NCBI RefSeq assembly: GCF_002162375.1
Contig: NZ_CP021425.1
Coordinates: 124,001 to 188,000 of the forward strand
Reading direction: 5' to 3'
Length of the DNA: 64,000 nt
Source: Oleiphilus messinensis
Lineage (GTDB): Bacteria; Pseudomonadota; Gammaproteobacteria; Pseudomonadales; Oleiphilaceae
Made by a program: the position numbers and the translations under genes. Shown here in pieces: positions 9,495-17,874 of the stretch. Below the pieces are notes generated by a model, which searched no databases, was not told where the DNA came from, and was given only the letters and a program-made list of their open reading frames with translations. Position 1 is the stretch's first letter. Each line of letters starts with the position of its first letter.

Positions 9495-11014
9495 CCGAGA
9501 CACTCCAATCTTTAGCATTGTCGATTATTGAATTGGCCACGTTTATATTTGTATTTATATTCCTGGCGGCGATTGTCTGGTTAATCTGGGCGTATATCAG
9601 TGACATTCGCCAGAAAAAGCAGGCAATACGACGAAATTTTCCGGTTATTGGTCGCTTCCGTTATTTTTTTGAGCATCTGGGTGAGTTCTTCCGCCAGTAT
9701 TTTTTCGCGATGGACCGAGAAGAATTGCCCTTCAATCGCGCAGATCGTTCCTGGGTTTACCGCTCGGCCAAGAACGTTGATAACACCGTTGCCTTTGGTT
9801 CGACGCGGAATATTTCAGCCGCCGGTGAAATCCTGTTTCTCAACTGCCCCTTTCCGACGTTGGAGGCGGATGCTGTACCACCCAGCGCGATTACGTTTGG
9901 CGAAGGTCAGGCCAGGCAGCCGTATACCACCAGTTCATTTTTCAATATATCGGGTATGAGTTACGGCGCGATCTCCAAACCGGCAGTGCAGGCGTTGTCT
10001 CAAGGTGCGGCCAAGGCGGGTATCTGGATGAACACTGGTGAAGGCGGGCTTTCTCCATTTCATCTGGAAGGTGGGGCCGATATCGTCTTTCAGATTGGTA
10101 CTGCGAAATACGGGGTTAGGGATGATCAAGGCCAATTGAGCGAATCGCGACTGCGCAGTGTTGCCGCCCATGAAGCCGTGAAAATGTTTGAGATAAAACT
10201 CAGTCAGGGCGCCAAACCGGGTAAGGGTGGCATATTGCCGGCGGCGAAAGTGACCCAGGAGATCGCCGATATCCGGGGTATACCGGTCGGACATGCTTCC
10301 ATCAGCCCGAATGGCCACCCGGAAATCAAATCCGTTGATGATTTGCTGAATATGGTTCATCGAGTACGGGAAATCACCGGCAAGCCAACCGGATTCAAGT
10401 TCGTACTGGGTGCGTACGGCTTTCTGGAAACCATGCTGAAGTCTATTCATGAGCGGGGCCTGGAATTCGCTCCGGATTTTATCACCATCGACAGTGCGGA
10501 TGGTGGCACCGGGGCAGCGCCTCAGAGTCTAATCGACTATGTTGGCCTGCCGATCAAAGAGAGCTTACCTTTGGTCGTCGACAAGCTGATCGAATACGGC
10601 CTGCGGGATCGCATCAAAGTGATCTGCTCCGGGAAGCTGATCACACCGGCAAGCGTCGCTTGGGCATTATGTACCGGTGCAGATGCGATTGTATCTGCGC
10701 GTGGTTTCATGTTTTCCCTCGGGTGCATTCAGGCTTTGCAATGTAACAAGAACACCTGCCCGACCGGAATTACGACCCATGATCCGGATTTACAGAATGG
10801 TCTTGATCCAACCAATAAAGCGGAACGTGTTGCCCAGTATGCCCAGAAAATGGTGCATGAAGTCGGTGTGATTGCCCATAGTTGTGGTGTGCGGGAGCCC
10901 CGTGAATTGCGCCGTTATCATGCCCATATTGTGGGTGACAACAGCTTTTCAACCTCCCTGGAATTATTGTTCCCCACCCGTAGTGTCAAGCCGGAATACG
11001 ATAAACGCAAATGA
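9491..11014 (+). CDS. FMN-binding glutamate synthase family protein
   Basis: 507 aa with one N-terminal transmembrane helix (about 10-35) and then a TIM-barrel FMN domain like the GltB synthase domain. Visible signatures are NTGEGGLSPFHLEGG, KPGKGGILPA, SADGGTGAAP and the cysteine triad C412-x5-C418-x4-C423 within CIQALQCNKNTCPTG, the 3Fe-4S pattern of glutamate synthase. No glutaminase domain is present, so it is not a classical GOGAT alpha subunit. Members of this stand-alone, membrane-anchored group are common in bacteria, and their true substrate is not established. It overlaps the DUF3291 gene and ends before a glyoxalase-fold gene on the same strand. Confidence 0.9.
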   Translation: MTETLQSLALSIIELATFIFVFIFLAAIVWLIWAYISDIRQKKQAIRRNFPVIGRFRYFFEHLGEFFRQYFFAMDREELPFNRADRSWVYRSAKNVDNTVAFGSTRNISAAGEILFLNCPFPTLEADAVPPSAITFGEGQARQPYTTSSFFNISGMSYGAISKPAVQALSQGAAKAGIWMNTGEGGLSPFHLEGGADIVFQIGTAKYGVRDDQGQLSESRLRSVAAHEAVKMFEIKLSQGAKPGKGGILPAAKVTQEIADIRGIPVGHASISPNGHPEIKSVDDLLNMVHRVREITGKPTGFKFVLGAYGFLETMLKSIHERGLEFAPDFITIDSADGGTGAAPQSLIDYVGLPIKESLPLVVDKLIEYGLRDRIKVICSGKLITPASVAWALCTGADAIVSARGFMFSLGCIQALQCNKNTCPTGITTHDPDLQNGLDPTNKAERVAQYAQKMVHEVGVIAHSCGVREPRELRRYHAHIVGDNSFSTSLELLFPTRSVKPEYDKRK

Positions 11015-11059
11015 TCGAAAGACAGCGTATCCCGTTCGGAAAATGAAGAGGAGGCAGAG

Positions 11060-11428
11060 ATGGCGTTTCAAGCAATCCCGATATTCAGGATATTTGATGA
11101 GCAAAAGGCAAAAGCTTTTTACCTGGATTTTCTGGGCATGACGGTGGATTGGGAGCATCGCTTTGCGCCTGATACACCGCTTTATATGCAAGTATCCAGA
11201 GATAATCTGGTTTTGCATTTAAGTGAACACTCGGGAGATTGCACCCCGGGTGGTAAGTTGTTCGTCAATGTCAGTGATCTGGATCCGTTATATCAGGATA
11301 TAACCGCAAAGCCTTACAAGTACAACAAGCCGGAAATCGAACAAGCCCCCTGGGGCTGCCGGACATTTACGGTTATTGACCCGTTTTGTAATAAAATCCT
11401 GTTCAACGAGTCGCTTGCTCCAGCCTAA
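11060..11428 (+). CDS. Glyoxalase-superfamily protein (Ble-like)
   Basis: 122 aa, the usual length of a single vicinal-oxygen-chelate monomer. It shows the paired beta-alpha-beta-beta-beta pattern: AIPIFRIFDEQKAKAFYLDF at the start and a C-terminal WGCRTFTVIDPFCNKILFNE. Members bind drugs such as bleomycin or act as metal enzymes. The first metal-ligand His is not evident, so binding rather than catalysis is more likely. A GAGGAGG ribosome site lies at 11049-11055. It may be the last gene of the DUF3291 operon (45-bp gap). Confidence 0.75.
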   Translation: MAFQAIPIFRIFDEQKAKAFYLDFLGMTVDWEHRFAPDTPLYMQVSRDNLVLHLSEHSGDCTPGGKLFVNVSDLDPLYQDITAKPYKYNKPEIEQAPWGCRTFTVIDPFCNKILFNESLAPA

Positions 11429-11524
11429 GATTGGGGCTTTAACAGTTAACGAAATACTTGACTAAACCTACTCATATACAGTAGCTTGTACAGTGTCGTT
11501 TTCTCATGGATGGAGGTGATGATC

Positions 11525-11674
11525 ATGGCTGAATTTCTATCGATAGGCGCTGCCGCTTTTCTGCTGGGTGTGGCCGTTTCCACCCTTCGTCGCTGGGAAA
11601 AAGAATCACGATTTTTCTCAGATTTTCGTACGCCTGGTGGCCATCGTCGTAAAAATCAACGAGCCATCGCCTAG
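11525..11674 (+). CDS. MerR-type HTH fragment of an IS607 TnpA
   Basis: 49 aa: FLSIGAAAFLLGVAVSTLRRW and RTPGGHRR are the DNA-binding domain of IS607-family serine transposases. The catalytic resolvase domain is absent: the frame stops just after PGGHRRKNQRAIA. The start ATG 11525 has an ideal GGAGGTGA site 5 bp upstream. The stop overlaps the GTG of tnpB by one base (TAGTG), so translation is coupled. It is either a decayed transposase or a retained small DNA-binding protein; it cannot catalyse recombination itself. Confidence 0.75.
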   Translation: MAEFLSIGAAAFLLGVAVSTLRRWEKESRFFSDFRTPGGHRRKNQRAIA

Positions 11675-13329
11675 TGGATACGCCAACCAAAACACTCACC
11701 TTTGAAACCCGGCTTGATTTGATTCATGAGCAGGATGCGGCATTGTGTCAATATGCCGAGCTGTGGAATCAAGTGAAGTTTCATTGGTTTGCTAACTTAC
11801 AAAAGCCTAAAGCCCAGCAATTGAATCGTACCCAGTTTATGCATGAAATGGGGATGCCGTTCAGCTATCGGGTGTTTCAAGGCGTCCAGCAAAGCATTAA
11901 AGGCTTAATCCAGTCTTACCAAACCAATCGAAACAACCGACTGGTGACGCTGGACGTTAAAATCAAACAGCTGGAGAAAACGCTCAACAAGCTAGAGAAG
12001 CGCTGTGATCATGTTGCAGAGAAAGGCTGCCCGCAACAGGCGAAACAACTTCGCAACAGGTTACGACAGAAGGAAGTGAAACTGCGTCGTTGGCAGCAAA
12101 AGCAGACCGCCTTGGTGGCCGAAAAACAGGAAAACAAAACACCGATTTGTTTTGGTGGTCGAAAGCTGCTGAAAGAGCGTCAAGCGTTAGAAACGGGTTC
12201 GGCCATTGAAGGCTGGAAACAACGCTGGCACGAAGCACGACACCGCGAATTTCTATTAGTGGGTTCTCATGATGAATCCTGGGGCTGTCAAAATGCCCAG
12301 CTATCGCCCAGTGAGCAAGACGATGCTTACCAGCTAAAACTCCTGGTGCCCCATCAATTACGCGCCACGTTCGGCACGACCATTAACATTGATCACCTGC
12401 AATTCAAGCATGGTAAGGCGGCTATTGCCCAAGCCGTTTGGCAGAATCAGGTTAAAAAACACGATAAATCAATCAAAGGGCAACCCCTGAGTTTTCGATT
12501 TAAGCGAGACAAAAAAGGTTGGCGGTTACTCGTTAGCGTGGAAGTGGCAGGACCAACAGAGCAAGCAGAGTGGATCGATGATGACCAAGGTGTCATCGGT
12601 GTAGATGTCAACCCGGACCACTTAGCGGTCGTCGAGCTGGATCGAAACGGTAACCCACTGCAACACCGAACGTTTGACTTACCGCTACACTATAAGAATG
12701 ATGCTCAACGGGCAGCCATTATTGGGGATGCCGTACGAGACCTGATGGACTTTGCCGCACAGCAAGGCAAAGCGGTGGTGATTGAAAAGCTGGATTTTCA
12801 GCAAAAGAAACGGCAATACCAAAAGCAGGATCACCCTCAGTATGCCCGGATGTTAAACGCCTTTGCTTACGGTAAGATCAAGGCCTTGATTGAAACGCAA
12901 AGCATTAAACGCGGCATACGCCTTTATCACGTCAATCCGGCTTATACTTCATTACTGGGGCGGATGAAATATCGCGATCGACACGGTTTCTCAGATCACC
13001 ATGCTGCCGCGTTAGTGATTGGTCGTCGGCATTATGGCTTTAAAGAAAAGCCGCCAAAACAACTCATTGGTATTAACGCGAAGGGTACCGTTAAGACCGA
13101 GCATCCGCCTGTAAGGATGGCGCTCGGGGATTATCAGTATTACAATAAACTTCAGCGTTGGTACCGACCACTCGAAAAATCATTAGATTTTCTGAGCGGT
13201 TGGCGTCACTTTCGTCGTGTGAATCGGGTTAGTTACTCCGTCGAGGCTCGCCTTGATGGTAGACCGGGCATGAGTCCCGACTTGGTTCAGGAAAGCTCTA
13301 CCCTGCTTTCCGCGCACCCTGCGCTGTAG
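11674..13329 (+). CDS. tnpB: TnpB-related RNA-guided nuclease of IS605/IS607 type
   Basis: 551 aa, starting at GTG. The RuvC-like acidic residues are present: D in GVIGVDVNPDHLAVVELD (about 310), E in VVIEKLDF (about 370) and D in GFSDHHAAALVIGRR (about 440). The usual C-x2-C zinc ribbon between the second and third acidic motifs is missing; NPAYTSLLGRMKYRDRHG replaces it. This matches the group often labelled TnpB-related accessory protein. TnpB proteins cut DNA beside a transposon-adjacent motif, guided by an RNA from the element's right end. The active-site residues argue for retained cleavage rather than a dead repressor. It is coupled to the HTH remnant. Confidence 0.85.
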   Translation: MDTPTKTLTFETRLDLIHEQDAALCQYAELWNQVKFHWFANLQKPKAQQLNRTQFMHEMGMPFSYRVFQGVQQSIKGLIQSYQTNRNNRLVTLDVKIKQLEKTLNKLEKRCDHVAEKGCPQQAKQLRNRLRQKEVKLRRWQQKQTALVAEKQENKTPICFGGRKLLKERQALETGSAIEGWKQRWHEARHREFLLVGSHDESWGCQNAQLSPSEQDDAYQLKLLVPHQLRATFGTTINIDHLQFKHGKAAIAQAVWQNQVKKHDKSIKGQPLSFRFKRDKKGWRLLVSVEVAGPTEQAEWIDDDQGVIGVDVNPDHLAVVELDRNGNPLQHRTFDLPLHYKNDAQRAAIIGDAVRDLMDFAAQQGKAVVIEKLDFQQKKRQYQKQDHPQYARMLNAFAYGKIKALIETQSIKRGIRLYHVNPAYTSLLGRMKYRDRHGFSDHHAAALVIGRRHYGFKEKPPKQLIGINAKGTVKTEHPPVRMALGDYQYYNKLQRWYRPLEKSLDFLSGWRHFRRVNRVSYSVEARLDGRPGMSPDLVQESSTLLSAHPAL

Positions 13330-13372
13330 GGATAGGCTTGTTTAAACCTTGAGTAGGTTTAAGTAGGTTTAT

Positions 13373-14059
13373 GAAAACGGTGAACATGTCCCCAATGTTT
13401 TGTTGAGCCACTCCGGCAAGCGCGTACTCACCACCGAGTTTGTGGACGCGCAGAGCTTTCAGGTATTTTGTGCCTCAGCCACTCAGGAGGCGCGCAATCG
13501 TGCGGGTTTGAATATCTTTAACCATACGATGAACGCGATCTTCAGGCATTGTTATTTCAATGGTGACCCCCATCCGGGTAACTACTTGTTTCACACCGAT
13601 GGCACGGTCACGTTCCTCGACTTTGGCTGTGTTAAAAAATTCGAGATTGATTTTATCTCCCGCTGGAAGGCGATGGCGAAAACCATTCTGGAGCAACGCA
13701 AGGATGAGAATCTTCAGGCAACAGATGCCTTGGGTCTGATTGGCAAGCTGGATAAATTTGATCACGATTTTCATTGGGAAATGATGAATCATGTTTATGG
13801 TCCGTTTCTGACAGATGAGCCGTTTACCTTTACTCATGCCCATAACTCGCGCACCAACGATTATATGTTGTGGGAAAACAAAAATAGATTCAGTTCCAGC
13901 ATGCCTGCGGATTTTTTGTTTATTAATCGACTGCAGTGGGGACTGGCAGCGGTGATGGCTGACCTTGAAGCGCAGAATCTATATGCCCGGCCTTTCAAAG
14001 AGGCTGTTTATGCGCAGTCCATTCCTTTGTTTGCTTGGAGAGGTCAGGCAAGTATTTGA
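13373..14059 (+). pseudogene. 5'-truncated ABC1/UbiB (AarF) kinase family gene
   Basis: The open frame resumes right after the IS right end with HVPNVLLSHSGKRVLTTEFV, which is native ABC1-kinase sequence. It continues through HTMNAIFRHCYFNGDPHPGN and TVTFLDFGCVKKF, the catalytic HxDPHPGN and DFG motifs. The N-terminal half (KxGQ motif, Ala-rich loop and beta3 lysine) is missing and is not found on the left side of the IS. The insertion was therefore accompanied by deletion, or the left part was lost later. The longest in-frame start codon is a TTG at 13400. UbiB/ABC1 proteins are atypical kinases or ATPases acting in quinone and lipid metabolism; this copy should be inactive. Confidence 0.8.
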
Positions 14060-14191
14060 TGCTAAGATTTTTTTGATGAGTACCAATTTTGCTCATTCTC
14101 GTTGCTGTATCTGTCCATATTATGGTAATGCTTTTTTCACATTACAGTACTCAGAATATTGATCAAGACTTTCATAGAACAGGGGAAAACT

Positions 14192-15346
14192 GTGGGAATT
14201 GTAGTTTCTCAACAATCGAAAAAAACGAATAAAAAACAAATCGCCCTTAATAAGTTGTGGCGTTTGGTTCAGAACAAACGCAAAAGTAATGAGCGCCTTG
14301 AGCTTGAACTGGATCGATTGATAAGCGCATTTCATGATCGGATTATTCCGGTGGAAAAAGAAATTTTGAATCCTAAACGTATTGTGTTGCTCGAACGATT
14401 GATTGTATTTTTTAGCCGCAAGAGTTTGGCTAATTGGCACCGTGACCAGCTTGCGGACTGGATAAAAGAACTGTTGGAACAAGTTGCAATAGTTGATGCT
14501 GAAACGGCTGTTAAGTTGAGCCAAGAATATAATCAGGTTGTTGCAAATCATATGGGCCTATCAGTTGAAGAGATGATGGAGGAGTTTGAGCAGCAGCAAA
14601 GCGAATTTGAACAAGTGATGGAGCAAGCTACCGAGGCGGCTTTTGAAGCGCAGAGGCAAAAGGATACTAATTTCCACAAGAACGCGTCAGAAAAACCAGA
14701 TTGCCAGCCAGATATGTTTGGTTTTGATGATTTGAAGGAGAAATGTCAGGGTAACAGTGATTCGGTGGAAGGGGGTGGTGATCAGGAAGATTATGACGCT
14801 CGGTCAATGTACGATCGATTTGAGCATCAGGAAAAATTAGATTCCAAGTGGCTACGTACCATGTTCAGAAAAATTGCTCAGGCACTTCACCCTGATAAAG
14901 AGCCGGATTCAGAGCGTAAAGATATTAAAAAAGAAATTATGGCTAAGCTGCTTGATGCTCGAGATCAGGAAGACATCGTTACTATCGTTGAGTTGTATTC
15001 CGAGCATGTCGTAGCCGGAGATTTTTCTGTTGATGATCAGGATGCTGGCAAGCTGCAGCGTTTGCTTGAGCAGCAGCTTGAAAATATAGAGTTTCAAAGA
15101 GAAGCGTTAATAACAAAATCCCCACTGCATGAATTTGTTTTTGATCACTTTTATGAAAATACAAAGCAGAAGCGGGAAAGTAACCTGAAGCGTTATATAG
15201 GTGAAATTCGTGAGCAAGCCGAAACCACGGCTGAAATGGCAGTAATGTTGCGGAATTTAAAAAACCTTAAAGAAGTCCTGACACTTCGTTACGATGCTGC
15301 CAGAAGTAGGATGTTTGAAGATATCGACTTTCATTTCGATTATTGA
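14192..15346 (+). CDS. J-domain-containing protein
   Basis: 384 aa from the GTG at 14192, which has AGGGGA 5 bp upstream; a TTG at 14159 is possible but has no ribosome site. Residues 1-170 are helical and charged. Then comes an acidic linker, and a J domain around residues 215-255 with WLRTMFRKIAQALHPDKEPD, which includes the HPD motif needed to stimulate Hsp70 ATPase. A long C-terminal coiled region follows. It is probably a specialised DnaK co-chaperone or recruiter of unknown client. The gene is AT-richer than its neighbours and sits between the IS-truncated kinase and a hydrolase gene. Confidence 0.75.
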   Translation: MGIVVSQQSKKTNKKQIALNKLWRLVQNKRKSNERLELELDRLISAFHDRIIPVEKEILNPKRIVLLERLIVFFSRKSLANWHRDQLADWIKELLEQVAIVDAETAVKLSQEYNQVVANHMGLSVEEMMEEFEQQQSEFEQVMEQATEAAFEAQRQKDTNFHKNASEKPDCQPDMFGFDDLKEKCQGNSDSVEGGGDQEDYDARSMYDRFEHQEKLDSKWLRTMFRKIAQALHPDKEPDSERKDIKKEIMAKLLDARDQEDIVTIVELYSEHVVAGDFSVDDQDAGKLQRLLEQQLENIEFQREALITKSPLHEFVFDHFYENTKQKRESNLKRYIGEIREQAETTAEMAVMLRNLKNLKEVLTLRYDAARSRMFEDIDFHFDY

Positions 15347-15548
15347 GGCCAAAACAAGATACCAGAGGGCGTGTCGAGTGCGCCCATTCATTGTTAGCGC
15401 ATTAATGAGTGATTATCCAGAAAGATAATGTTGGGTAATCCTTGCTGGATTTTGGCGTAAACTGTCAAGAACTCTGTCGGAGATCGTCAAGTCTCGCTGT
15501 CCTGTTTTTAATAGAGTGGATGTCATTAAATCGACAGAGGCAGAGATT

Positions 15549-16436
15549 ATGAGCTTTAAAACACTGGTTGAGTTTGAATCGGGTGGCGAACGGTGCGCAG
15601 CAGACCTTTATATTCCGGACAGTGATCACCGTGCACCTGTTATTGTGATGGCCCATGGTCTGGGTGGAACTCGTGCTATGCGCTTGGATGCTTTTGCCGA
15701 GCGCTTTGTGGCAGAGGGGTATGCCTGCCTGGTTTTTGATTATCGTCATTTTGGTGAGAGCGGGGGTGAGCCACGACAACTGCTTGATATCAAGAAGCAG
15801 TTAGAAGACTGGAAATCCGCAATACGCTTTGCTCGCTCCCTGTCCCGAGTGGATTCGAATCGCTTGATTCTGTGGGGCACATCATTCGGGGGCGGCCATG
15901 TATTGGCGACTGCAGCGCAAGACCGAGGGATTGCCGCAGTGATTTCCCAATGTCCGTTCACGGACGGCTTGGCATCGAGCCTGACGTTGAGCCCTCTGAC
16001 ATCTCTGAAATTGAGTGCATTGGCGATACGAGATCGTATCGGTGCATTGTTTGGTGCAGAACCGTTGATGGTGACAACCGCCGGACAACCTGGGACGTTG
16101 GCATTGATGAATGCGCCGGATGTTGTTCACGGTTACGCGGCTATTTCAACGGGAACCAATGCCCCCAACTATGTTACCGCCCGGTTTGCACTGGATATTG
16201 TGCGTTATTATCCGGGTCGTAAAACCCCTAAAATTCAAGCGCCAGTCCTGTTTTGTGTGTGCGATACAGACACGGTGGCCCCTTCCGGGGCAACGCTCCG
16301 GCATGCACAACGGACACCAAATAAAGAGATCAAACGATACGCGGATGGTCATTTTGAGATCTATGTTGGTGAAGCCTTCGAACGGGTGGTTCGTGATCAG
16401 ATCTCGTTTTTGAAAAAAACAGTACCCGTTGATTGA
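15549..16436 (+). CDS. Alpha/beta hydrolase (dienelactone-hydrolase-like)
   Basis: 295 aa from ATG 15549, preceded by a GAGG-type site; an upstream in-frame ATG at 15516 lacks one. The fold is shown by VIVMAHGLGGTR (oxyanion region), the nucleophile elbow ILWGTSFGGGH (catalytic Ser), the acid in FCVCDTDTVAP and the terminal His in YADGHFEIY. It is close to serine hydrolases annotated as acetylxylan esterase or dienelactone-like, and the substrate is not evident. It is convergent with an AraC-type regulator gene 47 bp away, an arrangement that suggests but does not prove regulation. Confidence 0.85.
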   Translation: MSFKTLVEFESGGERCAADLYIPDSDHRAPVIVMAHGLGGTRAMRLDAFAERFVAEGYACLVFDYRHFGESGGEPRQLLDIKKQLEDWKSAIRFARSLSRVDSNRLILWGTSFGGGHVLATAAQDRGIAAVISQCPFTDGLASSLTLSPLTSLKLSALAIRDRIGALFGAEPLMVTTAGQPGTLALMNAPDVVHGYAAISTGTNAPNYVTARFALDIVRYYPGRKTPKIQAPVLFCVCDTDTVAPSGATLRHAQRTPNKEIKRYADGHFEIYVGEAFERVVRDQISFLKKTVPVD

Positions 16437-16483
16437 TACTTAAAGTTGATGCACGAAGCGGACGAAAAGTCTGTGGGCGACAA

Positions 16484-17506
16484 TCAGGGAGTCGTTTTGA
16501 TTACCGCTCCCTGCCTTGCCTGCTGGGGTGTGCAGCCGGTCCACTCTTTGAATGCGCGGGTAAAAGCGCTATGCTCGGAATAGCCTAGGAGCAGTGCAAT
16601 ATCCACAATTTGCAGACGGGAGTTATGCAGATATGAAACGGCCAATTCATGGCGAACAAGGTTGAGTTCATATCTGAAGCTTGATCCTGCATCACCCAGT
16701 CGACGTTGCAGGGTTCTGGGTGAGCAGTTGAGTTGCGCGCTGATCTTATCGATACCAGGTTCGCCTTCTCGCAGGGTACGGGCGATTGCTCTACGTACCT
16801 GATCAATAATCTCGACTTGTGCCGGCAGCTCGGCCAGGCGCTCGTTGGCATGTTGCTCCAAAAGCGCTATCAGTGCGGGATCCGGGCTTTTGAGAGGCTG
16901 TTGTAACAATTCCAGACTGAAGCGAAGGCCCGGATCCGGCCGTTCAAAAGCGACCGGACAGCCGAAGAATGTTTCAAAGTCTTTTGGATCACCCGCTGCA
17001 GCGTGGGCAAATCTCACCTCGATTGGATTCACCGTGCCGCGAATCAGGCTTCGAGTAAACTGTACCATCACAGTATAACCCGTCATTTCGACCAGCTGAC
17101 CTGGCAAGTATTCGCTAATATCCCATAACACTTCCATCCAGCCATCACCTGTGTGCAATCTTATTGGTGTGGCGTCAAATATCAATCGCTGGTAACGGCG
17201 TAAACGCTCCAGTGCCTGGCTGAAAGTGTTACTGGCAAGTAATATTGCCCCCACAATGCCTAAATGTTGCACCGAGACTGTTTGCCCAAGGTGCAGCCCG
17301 AGTAGCGGGTCATCCAACTCAAGTGCGGCACGTTCCATCATCCGCTGCCACATATCGATATCGATACCGGCACGCTCTGAAGTTGCGACAGGCCAGGGCT
17401 CGCCCAGAACGATCTCGGGCCGTAAATTACGCGCTTCGATGTAGTCAAACAGGAGTTGGGCGTAGGTTTCGGGGACAACCCGTTGTTGCAGTGGAATGGT
17501 CGACAT
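16484..17506 (-). CDS. AraC-family regulator (OruR/ArgR-like N-terminal domain)
   Basis: 340 aa from ATG 17506, chosen because GAGGAG lies 9 bp upstream; a longer reading from 17554 lacks a site. Residues about 15-205 match the Arabinose_bd-type sensor domain (PETYAQLLFDYIEARNLRPE; QHLGIVGAILLASNTFSQAL). The last 100 residues hold two HTH motifs (GIDKISAQLNCSPRTLQRRL; IVDIALLLGYSEHSAFTRAF). Members of this group activate catabolic genes for amino acids, lipids or alkanes. It faces the hydrolase gene tail to tail. Confidence 0.9.
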   Translation of the reverse strand: MSTIPLQQRVVPETYAQLLFDYIEARNLRPEIVLGEPWPVATSERAGIDIDMWQRMMERAALELDDPLLGLHLGQTVSVQHLGIVGAILLASNTFSQALERLRRYQRLIFDATPIRLHTGDGWMEVLWDISEYLPGQLVEMTGYTVMVQFTRSLIRGTVNPIEVRFAHAAAGDPKDFETFFGCPVAFERPDPGLRFSLELLQQPLKSPDPALIALLEQHANERLAELPAQVEIIDQVRRAIARTLREGEPGIDKISAQLNCSPRTLQRRLGDAGSSFRYELNLVRHELAVSYLHNSRLQIVDIALLLGYSEHSAFTRAFKEWTGCTPQQARQGAVIKTTP

Positions 17507-17874
17507 CTTTGTAATCTCCTCGATGGCGTAAAGTATCAAGCGAGATGTCAGCATTGGTCAAGCTCCTGAATCCCTTTCGCCACAAAATGAGATCCTAATC
17601 ATCACTCAGGAGGTTGTTATGTATTCCAAATTGAAAGTACCATTACGATAAGTACTCCAGAGCTTTGCGCCCGACAGGGTTTCTGGAAACGGACCGGTTT
17701 CCCTTTTTCCCCTTCGATTTTTGTTAAATATTGGAATCAAACCCATTCCGAACGTATACTTGCGGTGATGGAAGTCGTTCATCATCGCTTCGGACAGCAT
17801 CATCCCAATTCGTTGATCACTCTGTATTTTTTCTGTCTTTCACTAAGCCGATAACGACCAAGGTAGGTAGACCT

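Larger units (their letters stand above)
11460..13372 (+). mobile_element. IS607/IS605-type element with tnpB, truncated tnpA
   Basis: The edges are marked by an inverted repeat: TAAACCTACTCAT at 11463-11475 and TTGAGTAGGTTTA at 13349-13361 (12 of 13 match). A second direct copy of AGTAGGTTTA follows at 13362-13371. Between them lie an HTH-only TnpA remnant and a tnpB gene. Coding for a truncated ABC1 kinase resumes immediately to the right. The exact ends are estimated from the repeats and from where ABC1-like coding begins. A TnpB guide RNA (omega RNA) would be expected to overlap the 3' end of tnpB and read into the flank near 13372. Confidence 0.75.

Noticed and set aside
11674-13329. TnpB considered as a nuclease-dead repressor (TldR-like)
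   Set aside because: The three acidic RuvC residues are all present, so inactivity cannot be claimed from sequence.
15346-15548. GC-rich inverted repeat GGGCG / CGCCC after the J-domain gene as a terminator
   Set aside because: The stem is only about 5 bp and no T run follows.
17606-17803. 65-aa minus-strand frame between the AraC and PBP genes
   Set aside because: The composition is unlike a protein, it has no ribosome site, and it lies over the PBP promoter and leader region.
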